From NCBI GenBank assembly GCA_012064385.1, contig QRDG01000532.1, positions 721,131 to 785,130 on the forward strand: 64,000 bases of DNA, written 5' to 3'. Of this stretch, positions 44,331 through 54,794 are shown piece by piece (the stretch's first letter is position 1; each line of letters opens with the position of its first letter). Under the pieces are notes generated by a model. That model was not told the origin of the DNA. It worked only from the letters and a program-made list of their open reading frames with translations, and ran no database searches. Position numbers and translations under genes: made by a program. Source of the DNA: Puccinellia tenuiflora. Its lineage: Eukaryota > Streptophyta > Magnoliopsida > Poales > Poaceae.

Positions 44331-45182
44331 ATTTTGATCGTGATATACCATGGATCTCAAAGCTTCCACACATCTTTCGATGGACTCATTCCGCAGGGAA
44401 TGTCGCCAATTTATGTGGTGATTCTTCAGGACGACTCTGACGAGGAGGAGGCCTCTGTCAAGCTGCCCCTCTCTACCTCCACCGTCGGCATATGAGTCGG
44501 TATTCTGAGGAGCTGGACCACGAAGGATTCACATCCCTGCTGGTACGATTCTTCATTACTAAACTTTGGGACGATAAATGAATGTGCTCGAACTATGTCT
44601 CTATGTTATGTGTTTGAAATATGTAGTATTTTATCTTTAGATTATGTATCCAAACAATGTAATATTTTACTAGTGCATGTAAACTACGTAATATCTGGTC
44701 ACTATGTTTGTCGTTAATTTAATATTTAAATTATTGTGTGTGTATCATTTTTCCCATGGACAAAATGGAGGCTACCCTTGAATACCAAAGTACTATTTCA
44801 GCGGATAAATGTTCTAATACATAGGGAAGGCGCTTTAACGTCAGGGTGCACATGCACCTTGTTTTTTAAGTATTTTAAATGTATTTTGACATACAAAAAA
44901 TTGCAAAAAAAGTGCGTGTAAATATTAACATTCTTTGTGTTCATGAACTTGTATCAGGAAAATAAACATTTTTCACCTATTTAAAAAGAATTTTTTTGTT
45001 TAAATAAGCATTTTCCCGCGACATTTATTTTTTTCCTTTTATACCCGCCACCGCCACAAAAAATGTTGATTTTTCCACGAGACGACTTTGCGAACATATA
45101 GAATATGCACATGTGTCCGCAAAATTTTATATCGTAATTTCCCATATTAAAATCAAAATACAGGTGCAATGATGTCAACAAA
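44331..45182. other. Intergenic, nothing recognised
   Basis: It includes a short GC-rich stretch (44420-44520) with an acidic-codon run that may be a gene scrap; the rest is AT-rich. No element ends were found. Confidence 0.4.
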
Positions 45183-45928
45183 AAAAATAGCGCGATATAT
45201 CCCGTATAATAGCACGCTATAGCATATTTGAGGAGCCTACGCTATATTTAGCGAAAAAAGGCCGCTACGAAGCTAATCTCGTTTTATACGCACTAAGCCA
45301 CGCTAATCATGTTAGCACTGTAGCACAATATTTTTTTTGGAAATAAATGAGAGCCCATCGGCTCAAACAAAACTCCAACACACACTACTCCTACTCACTA
45401 GGTAACTCTCCAGTATCTAACCTAACAAATCCTCCTCGGCTGTTCACATGAGGGACGTCGGCGATGACATTTCCTTGAGTTGTAGGCTTGCAGCAACGAC
45501 GGGATCGCTTCCTCCACCGGCGGATGGAGTTCTTCCTCCACATCGAGTTGCAATGGCTGCGGGAGCGCTTACTCCACCGACGGATCGAGATCTTCCTCCA
45601 CGGATCCACCTCGAGAGTTGCGGTGGCGGCGACTTTGGTGCTTCCTCAATCTCGACTATCAGTGTCGGTTTCCTCTAACCGAAAGGAGTCAAGGACATGA
45701 TGTTATGTTATGTTTGTGTCTATGACATGAATTTGGACCTTGACTTTTCTATCTGGTTAACTAGTTATGCATGTATTACTTTTGCACAAATATTTAGTGC
45801 TGAAATCCATAATATTATGCTATATATTGTATTTTTTTGCAAAACGCTATTTCAAATATATCACCCTATAAATTCTATAGCATTTTGAGAAGTGCCACGC
45901 TAAAAATGATAGCACGCTATTTTTTTCT
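45183..45928. mobile_element. hAT-like inverted-repeat element, decayed
   Basis: Ends rich in ATAGCGCG/AGCACGCTAT face each other (AAAAAAATAGCGCG at left, AGCACGCTATTTTTTT at right) with many CGCTATAG repeats, like the hAT MITE at 22032. A poly-T stretch at 45331 followed by distinct GC-rich sequence to about 45690 looks like a retroposed piece inserted in reverse. TSD not established. Confidence 0.5.
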
Positions 45929-46059
45929 TTGTGTCTAACAGGTCAAACCAGTGAAATGAATTATTTTTGTTTGTTGAGAACTAGCGAAATGAATTAGTGA
46001 ACACATAGGTCGCTAGATTGCAACAATGTTCAACAGGTCAAACAAATGCCTGGCCCAAG

Positions 46060-46712
46060 GCTTATGTGAGAGGTTTTTTTTTGGAAAGCGCTGCCGTGGT
46101 GGAATCGATGGACCTCGTTGAGTGTAGGGTAGAATTGAAAGCATACCGGGCTGCTTTCCCATGTCATTTCTCTGCCATGGAGAAGACAGTGGCGGAGAAT
46201 GTCATGTCGCTGAGATCTGAGGTCTAGTAAAGGCGGACTGTGTCTGCGTGTCGATGAGGTCTTTGCCTTGTGTTTCTTGACTTGCAGCAGCGACATCGGC
46301 AAGCGGGGGTGGCATCACAGGAGGAGTACAGAGTCCTATCTTTCAGGATGAAAATCTAAGGTCTGGTCTTAATTGATTGTGCCTGTCAATGGTCTTGTTA
46401 GAGGCATTGTTTTGAGAGGGTGGACTTGCTCGAAGGTGAAAATCCAAGGTCTTACCATAATTGGTTGTGCCTGGCAATGACCTTGTTCAAGCATTGTTTT
46501 TCGAGCGTGGACTCCAGGTGATGTCTTGGCGGTGGTTTGTGTTGCAGCTACAAGTTTTTATCACCGTAGCGGGATCTTTCTTCTTTATTTTTCTTTTTCT
46601 TCTTGCAGTTCGGTTGTGTGCATCCGTAATGTCATTAGGACATTTAGTTGTTGCAGAGGCTGGGTGTAATTGGTATCTTCGCGATATTAATATATTCCCT
46701 TTATCAAAAAAA
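46060..46712 (+). mobile_element. LINE 3' end fragment
   Basis: Ends TTGTTGCAGAGGCTGGGTG then ATATTCCCTTTATC and a short A run, closely like the end of the LINE at 44230-44320. It contains a partial internal duplication (GGTGAAAATCCAAGGTCTTA after GATGAAAATCTAAGGTCTGG). No RT domain remains. Confidence 0.65.
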
Positions 46713-46774
46713 AATGTCATTTCTCTGGATTCTCATCCGTGGCAACTTCGTGACCCCCCAAGCGTTTAACTCTA

Positions 46775-48035
46775 TATTATATCAAAATTGGGTGTATTTG
46801 AACCCCAGTGCGTATAACAAAATGAAAACATGAAATTTATTCCGACACATGGAAGCATATGCTCCTTCTACCAAACAAAAACATTGTAAAATTTAAAAAA
46901 AAATATGAATAAAATTTTAGCTCGTACAACTCAGCATTTTATGTGGCCACGCCAAGTTTCGTGGAAAAGACGACAATTTCTGCGACCTATAAGAAAAATA
47001 AAAACTAGATCTCATGAAAAACCTTGTTTAGCATCGAATTGTGGTTTTTTACACACGGCGTAAAAAATGCCGGTTTTCGGCGAAACAACTTAATTTGTGA
47101 GCAATGTGTGTCCTTTTTATCCAAATTTCGTGACATTTGAAAATAAATTTAGAAAACATTTTAAAAACCGGAAGCATACCAAATTTACATTGTGATTAAC
47201 TTGCTATAGCACGGAGAAAAACTTCCCGGCAATTAACATTGTGTACGCAGTGGTGGAGGCAGGAGGGCAGGAAGCTTCGTGTCATCACGTTCGCAGTGAC
47301 TCCCATGGCCATGAGTTGCCGATCTCGGCAAGGCCCCCAGCTCAGCCAGGCCGTGGAATCGTTGCCGTTTGCGGCGAAAGCCGCACAGTAGACGAGACCT
47401 TAAGCATGTGATCGGTGGGTGGCTGCACAAACCGCGTTGCCAAACCTGCTTTGTACTCCGTACTACGATCAAGAAGCCAGCAGGGAGGCCAGGCCTATAC
47501 TGAATATGAAATGAAACACTCTTTTCTGATGATGTTTAGCTCTCTCTGGCAATCAGCGACGCGCCGTGTAAAATTGGCTTGGAACGATAGCGATGTCCCA
47601 ATCGATGGCCGGCCGGTCGCAGTGGACGGCCAGTTTGGCCATAGTGCTACTCCCTCCGTCCAAAAATAAGTGTTTCAAGTTTGCTTAAAAGTAGATGTAT
47701 CTAGACGTTTTATATATAGATACATCCACTTTTTGTCAAGTTTGAGACACTTATTTTTGTACGGAGGGAGTATTTCACAAAACGGAACCGACCGGCTTCG
47801 GATAGCGGACGAGGATGGCGACGGATTTGAGGCCAAAAATGCCATGCCCTCCCTTTTGACTACCGAGCGACGGCCAGTCTTTTTTTTTTTTTTTGCAAAA
47901 GAAAAAAAAAAGACTGCCGGAGCGAGTGCAAAAGGCCGACAGGAAATAAAGCTTTTTTACATCGTCATGACAAGCCGTGGGTGCTCTACGACGCCTTACG
48001 CATCAAGTAACCTGTCAGTCATGCTTCGGCTAAAT
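46775..48035 (+). repeat. Segmental duplication, copy 1
   Basis: Shares long stretches with 53284-54620 in the same order and orientation: ATATCAAAATTGGGT near 46779, GTGGCCACGC, CGTGGAATCGTTGCCGTT near 47351, AAAACGGAACCGACCG near 47778 and CTTCGGCTAAATGA near 48023. Copy 1 alone holds a Stowaway. The copies differ by several indels, so the duplication is not recent. Confidence 0.85.
47650..47770. mobile_element. Stowaway MITE
   Basis: This 121-bp element has ends CTCCCTCCGTCCAAAAATAA and (minus) CTCCCTCCGTACAAAAATAA, with TA on both sides (47648-47649, 47771-47772). The uninserted target (GTGCTATTTC) is present in the other duplication copy near 54408. Confidence 0.93.
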
Positions 48036-49104
48036 GACCCGTAAATAAGGCTGCAAGTGGGAGCAAGCCGTCCGCGGTACCGCTTTGCCAAGCCCACTTA
48101 TTTGCTCAGCCGTAAATAAGGCTGCAAGTTGAGGTGCCGCCGCCGGAGCCCAGCCATGGACGCCGCTCCCGCTCCTGCTCCGGGAAACGATCTGCTAGCA
48201 CGACGTTCTTCTTCAACCCCCTCTATTTCTGTTCCCCATTCTCCAATTCCATCAGCCCCGACCTACTCCTGGACGTCTCGATTCGGGAGCAGTAGCAGCT
48301 GTACTACGGCGTGGGGCGGAGGACCAAGACGACGACGTCGACAGCGGCGAGCGACCAACATGTTCTACAATTGCCTGCATGAATTAGATTTTAGTTGGTT
48401 TGGTCGGTTGTGCTTCTACGCTGTCATAAACCTTACCGGAGTTGGTGTAGGGATTGTTAGGGCGCAGCGTCATCGCACATTTGTAGTCGGACGGAGCCAT
48501 CCAAATCGATAGTTAGCATCTCATCCAAAGATTGAACCTCCACCACCGCAGCTCCGCAGGTCGCCCTCCTGTCGCCGCATCGGGCGCTGCCATCCTGTTG
48601 CGCCGCACTGGCAGCACCGCATCATGCTCCCATCCGCCATAGCCATCGCCCTGCCTCCCTCGCCCGCCGGGTCAAGAGGAGCGTCCTCACACCGCCGCCA
48701 GATGGCCGCCACACTATCCCTTTGTAACGCACTGCTATGGGGTAGTTGATGGACCGTTTAGTGTAGGATCGTTTTGGGCTGCCTATGTCATGTCTCTGGC
48801 TTTGAGCAAAGATTTTGGAAGAATACAAATACTTTCATGAACTAACATTTTATCTATAAGCGAGGTAAACTTGTTAGGATGCCACTCATCTTAAAACATT
48901 TAACAGAAAAATATTTCACACACAAAAAAAGCAACAATAGAAAATAACAAAATTAAACCCTAAAAAGTGAAGAAATTAAACACTTGGCTTGGTTTCATAC
49001 TCGTTACGCATACATAAAAAGTGAAAAATATTTGCGACTGTTTGTGTTTCGTGGTAGAGTAATGCTAGACCTATGAAAAACTTTTATGGAAAGAACTTAC
49101 AGGA
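48036..49104. other. Intergenic with ORF scraps
   Basis: A 19-base stretch (CGTAAATAAGGCTGCAAGT) occurs at about 48041 and 48111. A GC-rich plus-strand frame (48156-48510, MDAAPAPAPGNDLLARR) and a minus-strand one near 48520-48710 have no recognisable content. The last 300 bases are AT-rich. Confidence 0.4.
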
Positions 49105-49107
49105 TTA

Positions 49108-49278
49108 GGGCTCATTTGGTAACTGGAATCCCGGGGGGATCCCGGCCTTTTCCCGGGGTGTATTTTCCCCTACTCCGGAGGTCGGGAAAAGAATCCCGGA
49201 GTTTTACACATGATTCCTCAGATTCCCGGCCGGGATTATTTTCCCTGGGTATTTCTCCCCCTGCAACCAAATGAGCCC
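49108..49278. mobile_element. Tourist-type (PIF/Harbinger) MITE
   Basis: This 171-bp element has ends GGGCTCATTTGGT and its inverse ACCAAATGAGCCC, with TTA duplicated on both sides (49105-49107, 49279-49281). The interior is rich in ATCCCGG/CCGGGAT palindromes. Confidence 0.92.
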
Positions 49279-49327
49279 TTAGTGGGACAAAGTCAGGGGG
49301 TGGGCCTCCCATAGAAAATTTTTTGGT

Positions 49328-49352
49328 GGGGGGGGGGGGGGGGGGGGGGGGG
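49328..49352 (+). repeat. Poly-G run, 25 bases
   Basis: An uninterrupted run of 25 G on the plus strand is preceded by GGT and followed by TATGGGG. It could form G-quadruplexes; the exact length is uncertain in any assembly. Confidence 0.85.
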
Positions 49353-49457
49353 TATGGGGACTAATGGGCTGTTCACACGTAATCACGTAGGTCTCCACCA
49401 TTGGCTTCTCATATACTTAATTAAGTTCAGCATTACTGTTCGTGGTATTAGTATCTA

Positions 49458-51386
49458 CTAGCAAACATGCCCGTGCGTTGCAACGGGAGATTAAAAAAAT
49501 CTACATCATACATGCGCAAAACGAAACGATTCCCAATTCCACCATCTGCATCTAACAATTTTTCTTTGTTTCACAATGATCAAAAGTACTTTCTATCTAA
49601 AAATGATCAAGTATATTCTGCACTATACTAACTAATCAATTTAAGTCACTATGAAAGCTTAGAATATATACTAAAATGGGGAAAATAATACTGTGAGCAG
49701 ACGATATGCATTTCACAGATATTCGAACCAGCTATGCCGTGCCACATCGGAGCTCACCTGCGGAAACCCGAGGAAGAATGGTATCATTAAACTCTAGCAA
49801 CCGAACACAATACCTATGTCTACAATTGAATCATTCGTTAAAAAGGGGCACCCGAGACCCATATGACCTTAGTAAGTGTACTTTAGTATTTAGTACTGTA
49901 GTTTTAGTTACTTCTTTTTAGCATGATCTGTCGAACGTAGTTAAGATGGTGCAGAACTTGCTGGTGTCGAGGAATCTAGAGAACGACCTGACTGCCCTCG
50001 GTTTCAGTCAATCATGATTCGCCTTCTCTGAATTCTCCTTTCTCTGAAAATTAGCATATAACCAAGCTAGTAATTACCATGTGCAATAGTAATTATCTGT
50101 CATGTGTTTTTGTTTGTTCCTTGTTTCGATAGAGGAGGTTGTTGTCCAGATATAACCCTGTGTGAGGGTTAATTAGCTGCCCAGTTGCTACGGCTGAACA
50201 CCACAGGTCGCAGCCGATCATTGAATCAGTACAAGGCTATGGCTGATGAGGAAATCGTGTTGTTTCCACGAGATCTCGTACAGATCGGAATCGGAATCTT
50301 GGCCGTGCTCAGATTAATTTGCAGAAACGCGAGCACATGCAGGTCACGCTTCGGCATGGAAGGCAGATGATAAACTATGACTGCTAGCTGACCAAAGAAG
50401 AAAATGTCCAGAGAAATCGTTGCCCTCTATTCCCTCTATCTGCATCGTGTTTGCCGGCTGATCATCTCGCCGGATTTATGCATCAACTCGCCGCCACCGC
50501 TTTCGCCCCTGGTGTGCTACGCGACACAGCCGTTGCCCCTGAACTGCTGCGCGTCGCCGCTGCCGCCCCGGTCTGCACCAACTCGACGACCTTCTGATCT
50601 CGCCGCGAAGCCGCCTTGCCGCAACTTGGTGTAAGACATGTAGACAGGCGAGCGAGTGATTTTTTGTGCGAGCTATATTATCCCTAGGAAGAAGAAACAC
50701 AGCTATCTCTGCAGCAAACTAGGGCTGCTCGTCTTAACGATTGACTGAGGTGATGTACTCGAAATGGGGGCGGAGCGACGAAACAGAGGATGGGAGGAAG
50801 GGGAGCTCAGCTCACCTGCAAAATCCAGGGTCAGGAGGAAGACCACTGCCAACTGGATGCGGACGGAGACGACGAGCTCCGGGCTGCCGGCGGCCGGCGT
50901 GGATGGGGATCGGGGGAGAGCTTCGAATGGGCGGCCGTCCGACGACCTTCAAGCATGCGCCAGGCGGGCGGCCGGCCGGCGACGAATGTGGTGGGTGAAC
51001 CCTAGGAGGCGGCGGTGATGCGGTACATGGTGAGAGGGTCGCGGGAGCGACATTGTGGAGCGACATTGTGGAGCGACCTATGTAGTCGGTTACCGCTCCC
51101 ATGGCACCATGACCACTGGCTCCCCAAGCCCTTGAGGAAGCCCAGGTCCATGGCGAGTGTGTGTCGTCCCGGACAGACGAACTGTTTTTTTTTTTTTGAC
51201 TTAGCGGTGGCAATCATTGTAATTTTCATAGAAAACAGGTGTAGGAAATAACGGATCGGAAGAAAAAATAAACGAACCCGTACAATGGTATTGAGCGTAA
51301 TATGGGATTTGGTGGAAGGGTAAAACAATAAAAAACGGACGGACGAACCAAATAAGTCTTAATGCCTTTATTATTAGGTATATGGA
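49458..51386 (-). mobile_element. Candidate Helitron
   Basis: On the minus strand the 3' end reads a hairpin CCCGTTGCAACGCACGGG, then ATGTTTGCTAG followed by T, which is the Helitron terminus pattern (hairpin, about ten bases, CTAG, insertion next to T). A possible 5' end, TCCATATACCTAATAATAAA, lies at 51386. The expected A before the 5' TC is not present, so the left boundary in element terms is weak. The interior has GC-rich pieces (50460-50640, 50760-51010) that may be captured gene fragments. No Rep/helicase ORF is present. Confidence 0.4.
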
Positions 51387-51932
51387 AGTCTAACAGGTCA
51401 GAGAAATTCACATCCCGAATGGCATGATGGAATTGATGGACCCTTGAGTACTACAGTATAGGATATAAATCCTATAGCTTCGACTGCTTGAAAGTTGGAA
51501 CAAAGAAGATAGATAATAAAGAATTAAAATAAAAAATGTTTTCATGTAACCTTTTATCTAGATACTCTTTTATCTATCACTATGGAAAATTGTTATGATA
51601 CTACTCATCAGACACATAGTTGAAATACAAAATCGACACAGAATCAGACCCAAACAAAAAAGTAACTGAATCTGCAGACCTGGTTTGGTCTTTGTTGCAT
51701 ACGGTGCTCATACTACAGCCGTACAGTTCATCCAAATGGAGTACCTAAAGTAGAATTAGCTAGTGCAAGTTCAGACTAAAGTACGAGTATAGACAGCGGA
51801 AGCTCGACAACTTTACCCGATCGAAGATACTGCATACAAGTAATTCACAAGGTATAAATTAGCTTAATACTACCGTCGATTAATTAGGTAGGAAGTTGCA
51901 GTGAGCTGTGTGCTGCCGTCTGCACCTCGACG

Positions 51933-52958
51933 TCACTGTCGCTTCCGGTGCCGAGGGGCTCGTCCTTTCCGGCCGACGTCGGTGGGGATCTTCGTCGTGC
52001 TGTCGGAGTTCTTGCAGACGAAGTACACCACCACCTGCGCCACCAGCGCCGCCACCACCGCGGTCCACAGCGTCGCCGCAATCACCGCCCCCAAGGCCAC
52101 CCGGAGCCAGACGCCGAGCCTCATCTTGTCGTCCATCACCAGCGCGCCGAATGCCAGCTGCAAGGCCACGGCGCAGCCGTCGAGCGTCGTGAGGAGGGCC
52201 GCCGCGGCCCAGAACTTGCCGGCGCCGGTGAGGAGCTCGTCGCTCGCGTGAATGGCGCGGAAGCCCCAGGCGCCATCCTCCATCACGGACAGCACGCACG
52301 CGACCCGCCACACGGTGCCGATGTACGCAGCCCCGACGACGTACGCGGTGCCGCCCAGCAGCAGAAGCACCGTCCGCGGCAGGTGCATGAGCACCGCGAC
52401 GGCGGCGGAGAGGGCGGTGAAGCCGAGGAGGACGAGGAAGGCGTCGCGGGTGGTTGCGGCGACGCGCGCGAAGACGCCGGGCCCCGTGCGGACGAGGCGC
52501 GCGGCGAGGCGGGAGTCGCCGCGGAAGACGGAGGTGATGTACCTGGCGAGGAACCTTGGCACCGCGCGGAGGTCGCGCGCGACGGAGCGGGCGTCGCGGT
52601 CGGCGTCGGCAGCGAAGCCGGAGTAGCGGGGCGCGACGCAGAGGACGCAGAAGGCGGACGACCCGAGCAAGTGGAGGACGATGATGCAGAGGAAGGCGGC
52701 CTCCGCGAGGACGAAGTCGGCCCAGCTCACGGCGAGACGGACGATGCCGGCGCCGGGGTCGGAAGCCCCCAAGGCGTCGGAGAAGAGGGCGCGGGAGACG
52801 GCGACGTGGGCGAGCAAGGAGAGGGAGAAGGTGACCACGAAGCCGCACAGGAAAGGGAAGCCCGGGGGGCGGGAGCGGACGACGCGGAGGGTTTCGCGGC
52901 AGATGCCGGCGAGCCCAAGGTTCCCGAGACCGAGAGTGGCCTCCTCTGGGGCTTCCAT
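51933..52958 (-). CDS. Multi-pass membrane protein of unknown function, At4g19950-like family
   Basis: This is a single-exon 341-residue ORF, intact from ATG to stop. It has about six hydrophobic segments: near residues 34-55 (FPFLCGFVVTFSLSLLAHVA), 80-115 (FVLAEAAFLCIIVLHLLGSS), 170-190 (DAFLVLLGFTALSAAVAVLM), 197-215, 247-272 (FWAAAALLTTLDGCAVALQL) and 288-314. The N-terminus (NLGLAGICRETLRVV) and C-terminal Lys/Arg-rich tail (KIPTDVGRKGRAPRHRKRQ) are cytosolic in style. The pattern fits a plant-specific membrane family whose function is not known. Coding GC is very high, usual for grass single-exon genes. It sits between the two copies of the segmental duplication. Confidence 0.8.
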   Translation of the reverse strand: MEAPEEATLGLGNLGLAGICRETLRVVRSRPPGFPFLCGFVVTFSLSLLAHVAVSRALFSDALGASDPGAGIVRLAVSWADFVLAEAAFLCIIVLHLLGSSAFCVLCVAPRYSGFAADADRDARSVARDLRAVPRFLARYITSVFRGDSRLAARLVRTGPGVFARVAATTRDAFLVLLGFTALSAAVAVLMHLPRTVLLLLGGTAYVVGAAYIGTVWRVACVLSVMEDGAWGFRAIHASDELLTGAGKFWAAAALLTTLDGCAVALQLAFGALVMDDKMRLGVWLRVALGAVIAATLWTAVVAALVAQVVVYFVCKNSDSTTKIPTDVGRKGRAPRHRKRQ

Positions 52959-53283
52959 GGTTGATGACTGATGAGGAGAAGAGTGGAGCTCAACTGCTCG
53001 ATCTGTTCAAGCCAGGGGGAGAAGAGGTTGATACGAGCAGTAGAGTGTCCAATGAACGGAAGAGACACGGCTAGCTTTTACATACACGCAACACATCTGC
53101 ATATTGGCAATTTTCAGTGTTGCCTGATTTTTTTTACTGAATCTAGTCACCTAATATTACATATCACTAATGAAACATGTATTTAAAGTGTGGAATGGTA
53201 GCTAATACATATAAGAAAAAAATAGTGGGTCAAAATATTTGTAGGAGTCAGAAAAGTCGGTACAAATTTACAACAAGAAAAAA

Positions 53284-54620
53284 AATTATATCAAAATTGG
53301 GTATGTTTGAACCCCAGTCATGTATAACTATATACAGAGAACAACACCCTCTACTAGTTTCTAACGAAAACAAAATGGGAAATTCATTTCGACACATGGG
53401 AGTATATGCTCCTTCTATCGAGAAAACATTTTTAAAAGTAAAAAATTCTAAAAAATATTTTAGCACGTACATATGAGCATTTTATGTGGCCACGCTAAGT
53501 TTCGTGAAAAAGGGTAATTTTCATGACCCGTGAAAAGATTAAAAAAATGTCTCGTGAAAAACATTTTTATCATCGAATTATTTCTTTTTACACATGACAT
53601 AAAACATGTCGGTTTTCCGTGAAACGACTTTGTGAGCGTGAACAATGCATGTTTTTTTATCCAAATTTCCAGAGATTCGAAAATAAGTTTAGAAAATATT
53701 TAAAAAACGGGAGCTCTTGTTCGCAGGTGTCGAAGCCATGACCGCCAAATTTACATTGCGATCGACTTGCTATAGCAAAGATTACTTAAAAAAAAAACTT
53801 GCGTTTTTCGTCCAGAACGGGCTGAGTTCTGCGGAGTAATCTGAAAATCCGAAACAGTCGCAACGCAGGGCGGTGTTCTCCTCCTCCGGCCGGACGTCGG
53901 CGACCACCACGCTCCTCTCCTCCGTACGCAGAAGGTCAGGAAGCTTCGTGCCGCACCGCAAACAGGAGCACGCGCCCCGCCGTGCGGAGCCCAGTTCATC
54001 GAACAAGAGGCACCGGTGAGTGGAGTTGCCGATCACGTTCGCAGTGGCTCCCATGACTATGAGTTGCCGATCTCGGCAATGGACCACGCCCCCGGCTCAG
54101 GCAGGCCGTGGAATCGTTGCCGTTCGCGGCGAAAGCCACTGCAGACGAGACACGACCGCATGTGATGGACCCGTCGCTCAGTCAGCCACGGGAACGTCAG
54201 ATCGCTCGCTCGCTCGCCGGAACAAACAGAGAAAGGCGCGTCGCGGTGGGTGGCTGCACAAACTCTTTTCTGATGCACGGCTTCACGGGCTCTGGCAAGC
54301 AGCAACGCACCGTGTAAAATTGGCTTGGAGAGGTACACACGATAGGCGATAGCGATGTCCCGATCCATGGCCGGCCAGCGGCAGTGGACGCCCAGTTTGG
54401 GCGTCGTGCTATTTCCCAAAACGGAACCGACCGACTTTGGATAGCGGACGTGGATGGCGACGGCCTTGAGGCCAAAAATGCCATGACCTTTTGACTACCG
54501 AGTGACTGCAAAGACAGATGGGAAATAAAGCTTTTTCGTCGTCACGACAAGCCGTGGTGCTCTACAGCACCTTATGCATACACTCACCTGTCAGTCAAGC
54601 TTCGGCTAAATGATCCGTAA
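53284..54620 (+). repeat. Segmental duplication, copy 2
   Basis: Direct counterpart of 46775-48035. It lacks the Stowaway and carries extra sequence around 53830-54000 that is missing from or replaced in copy 1. Confidence 0.85.
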
Positions 54621-54794
54621 CCTGTAATTTCGCAGAAAAAACATTGTAATTTCAGTTAGTACCAAGTTAGCAGCAACAGGGCCAGAAAATCTCATACAGG
54701 ACGACACGAACCACCAGCAAACGGATAATATTTAAAAAAAATGAACCAACGGACGGAGGAACCTCCGTTGTTTTTTAATTATATAAGGTAGGTG

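Noticed and set aside
47879..47925. Intrinsic terminator (T run and A run hairpin)
   Set aside because: Bacterial-type terminators do not apply here; this is a simple poly-T/poly-A inverted repeat from retroposition or slippage.
51880..52971. Long plus- and minus-strand ORFs overlapping the membrane-protein gene (338 and 322 residues)
   Set aside because: Arginine/alanine-rich products without features, caused by very high GC; the 341-residue frame with regular hydrophobic helices is the real gene.
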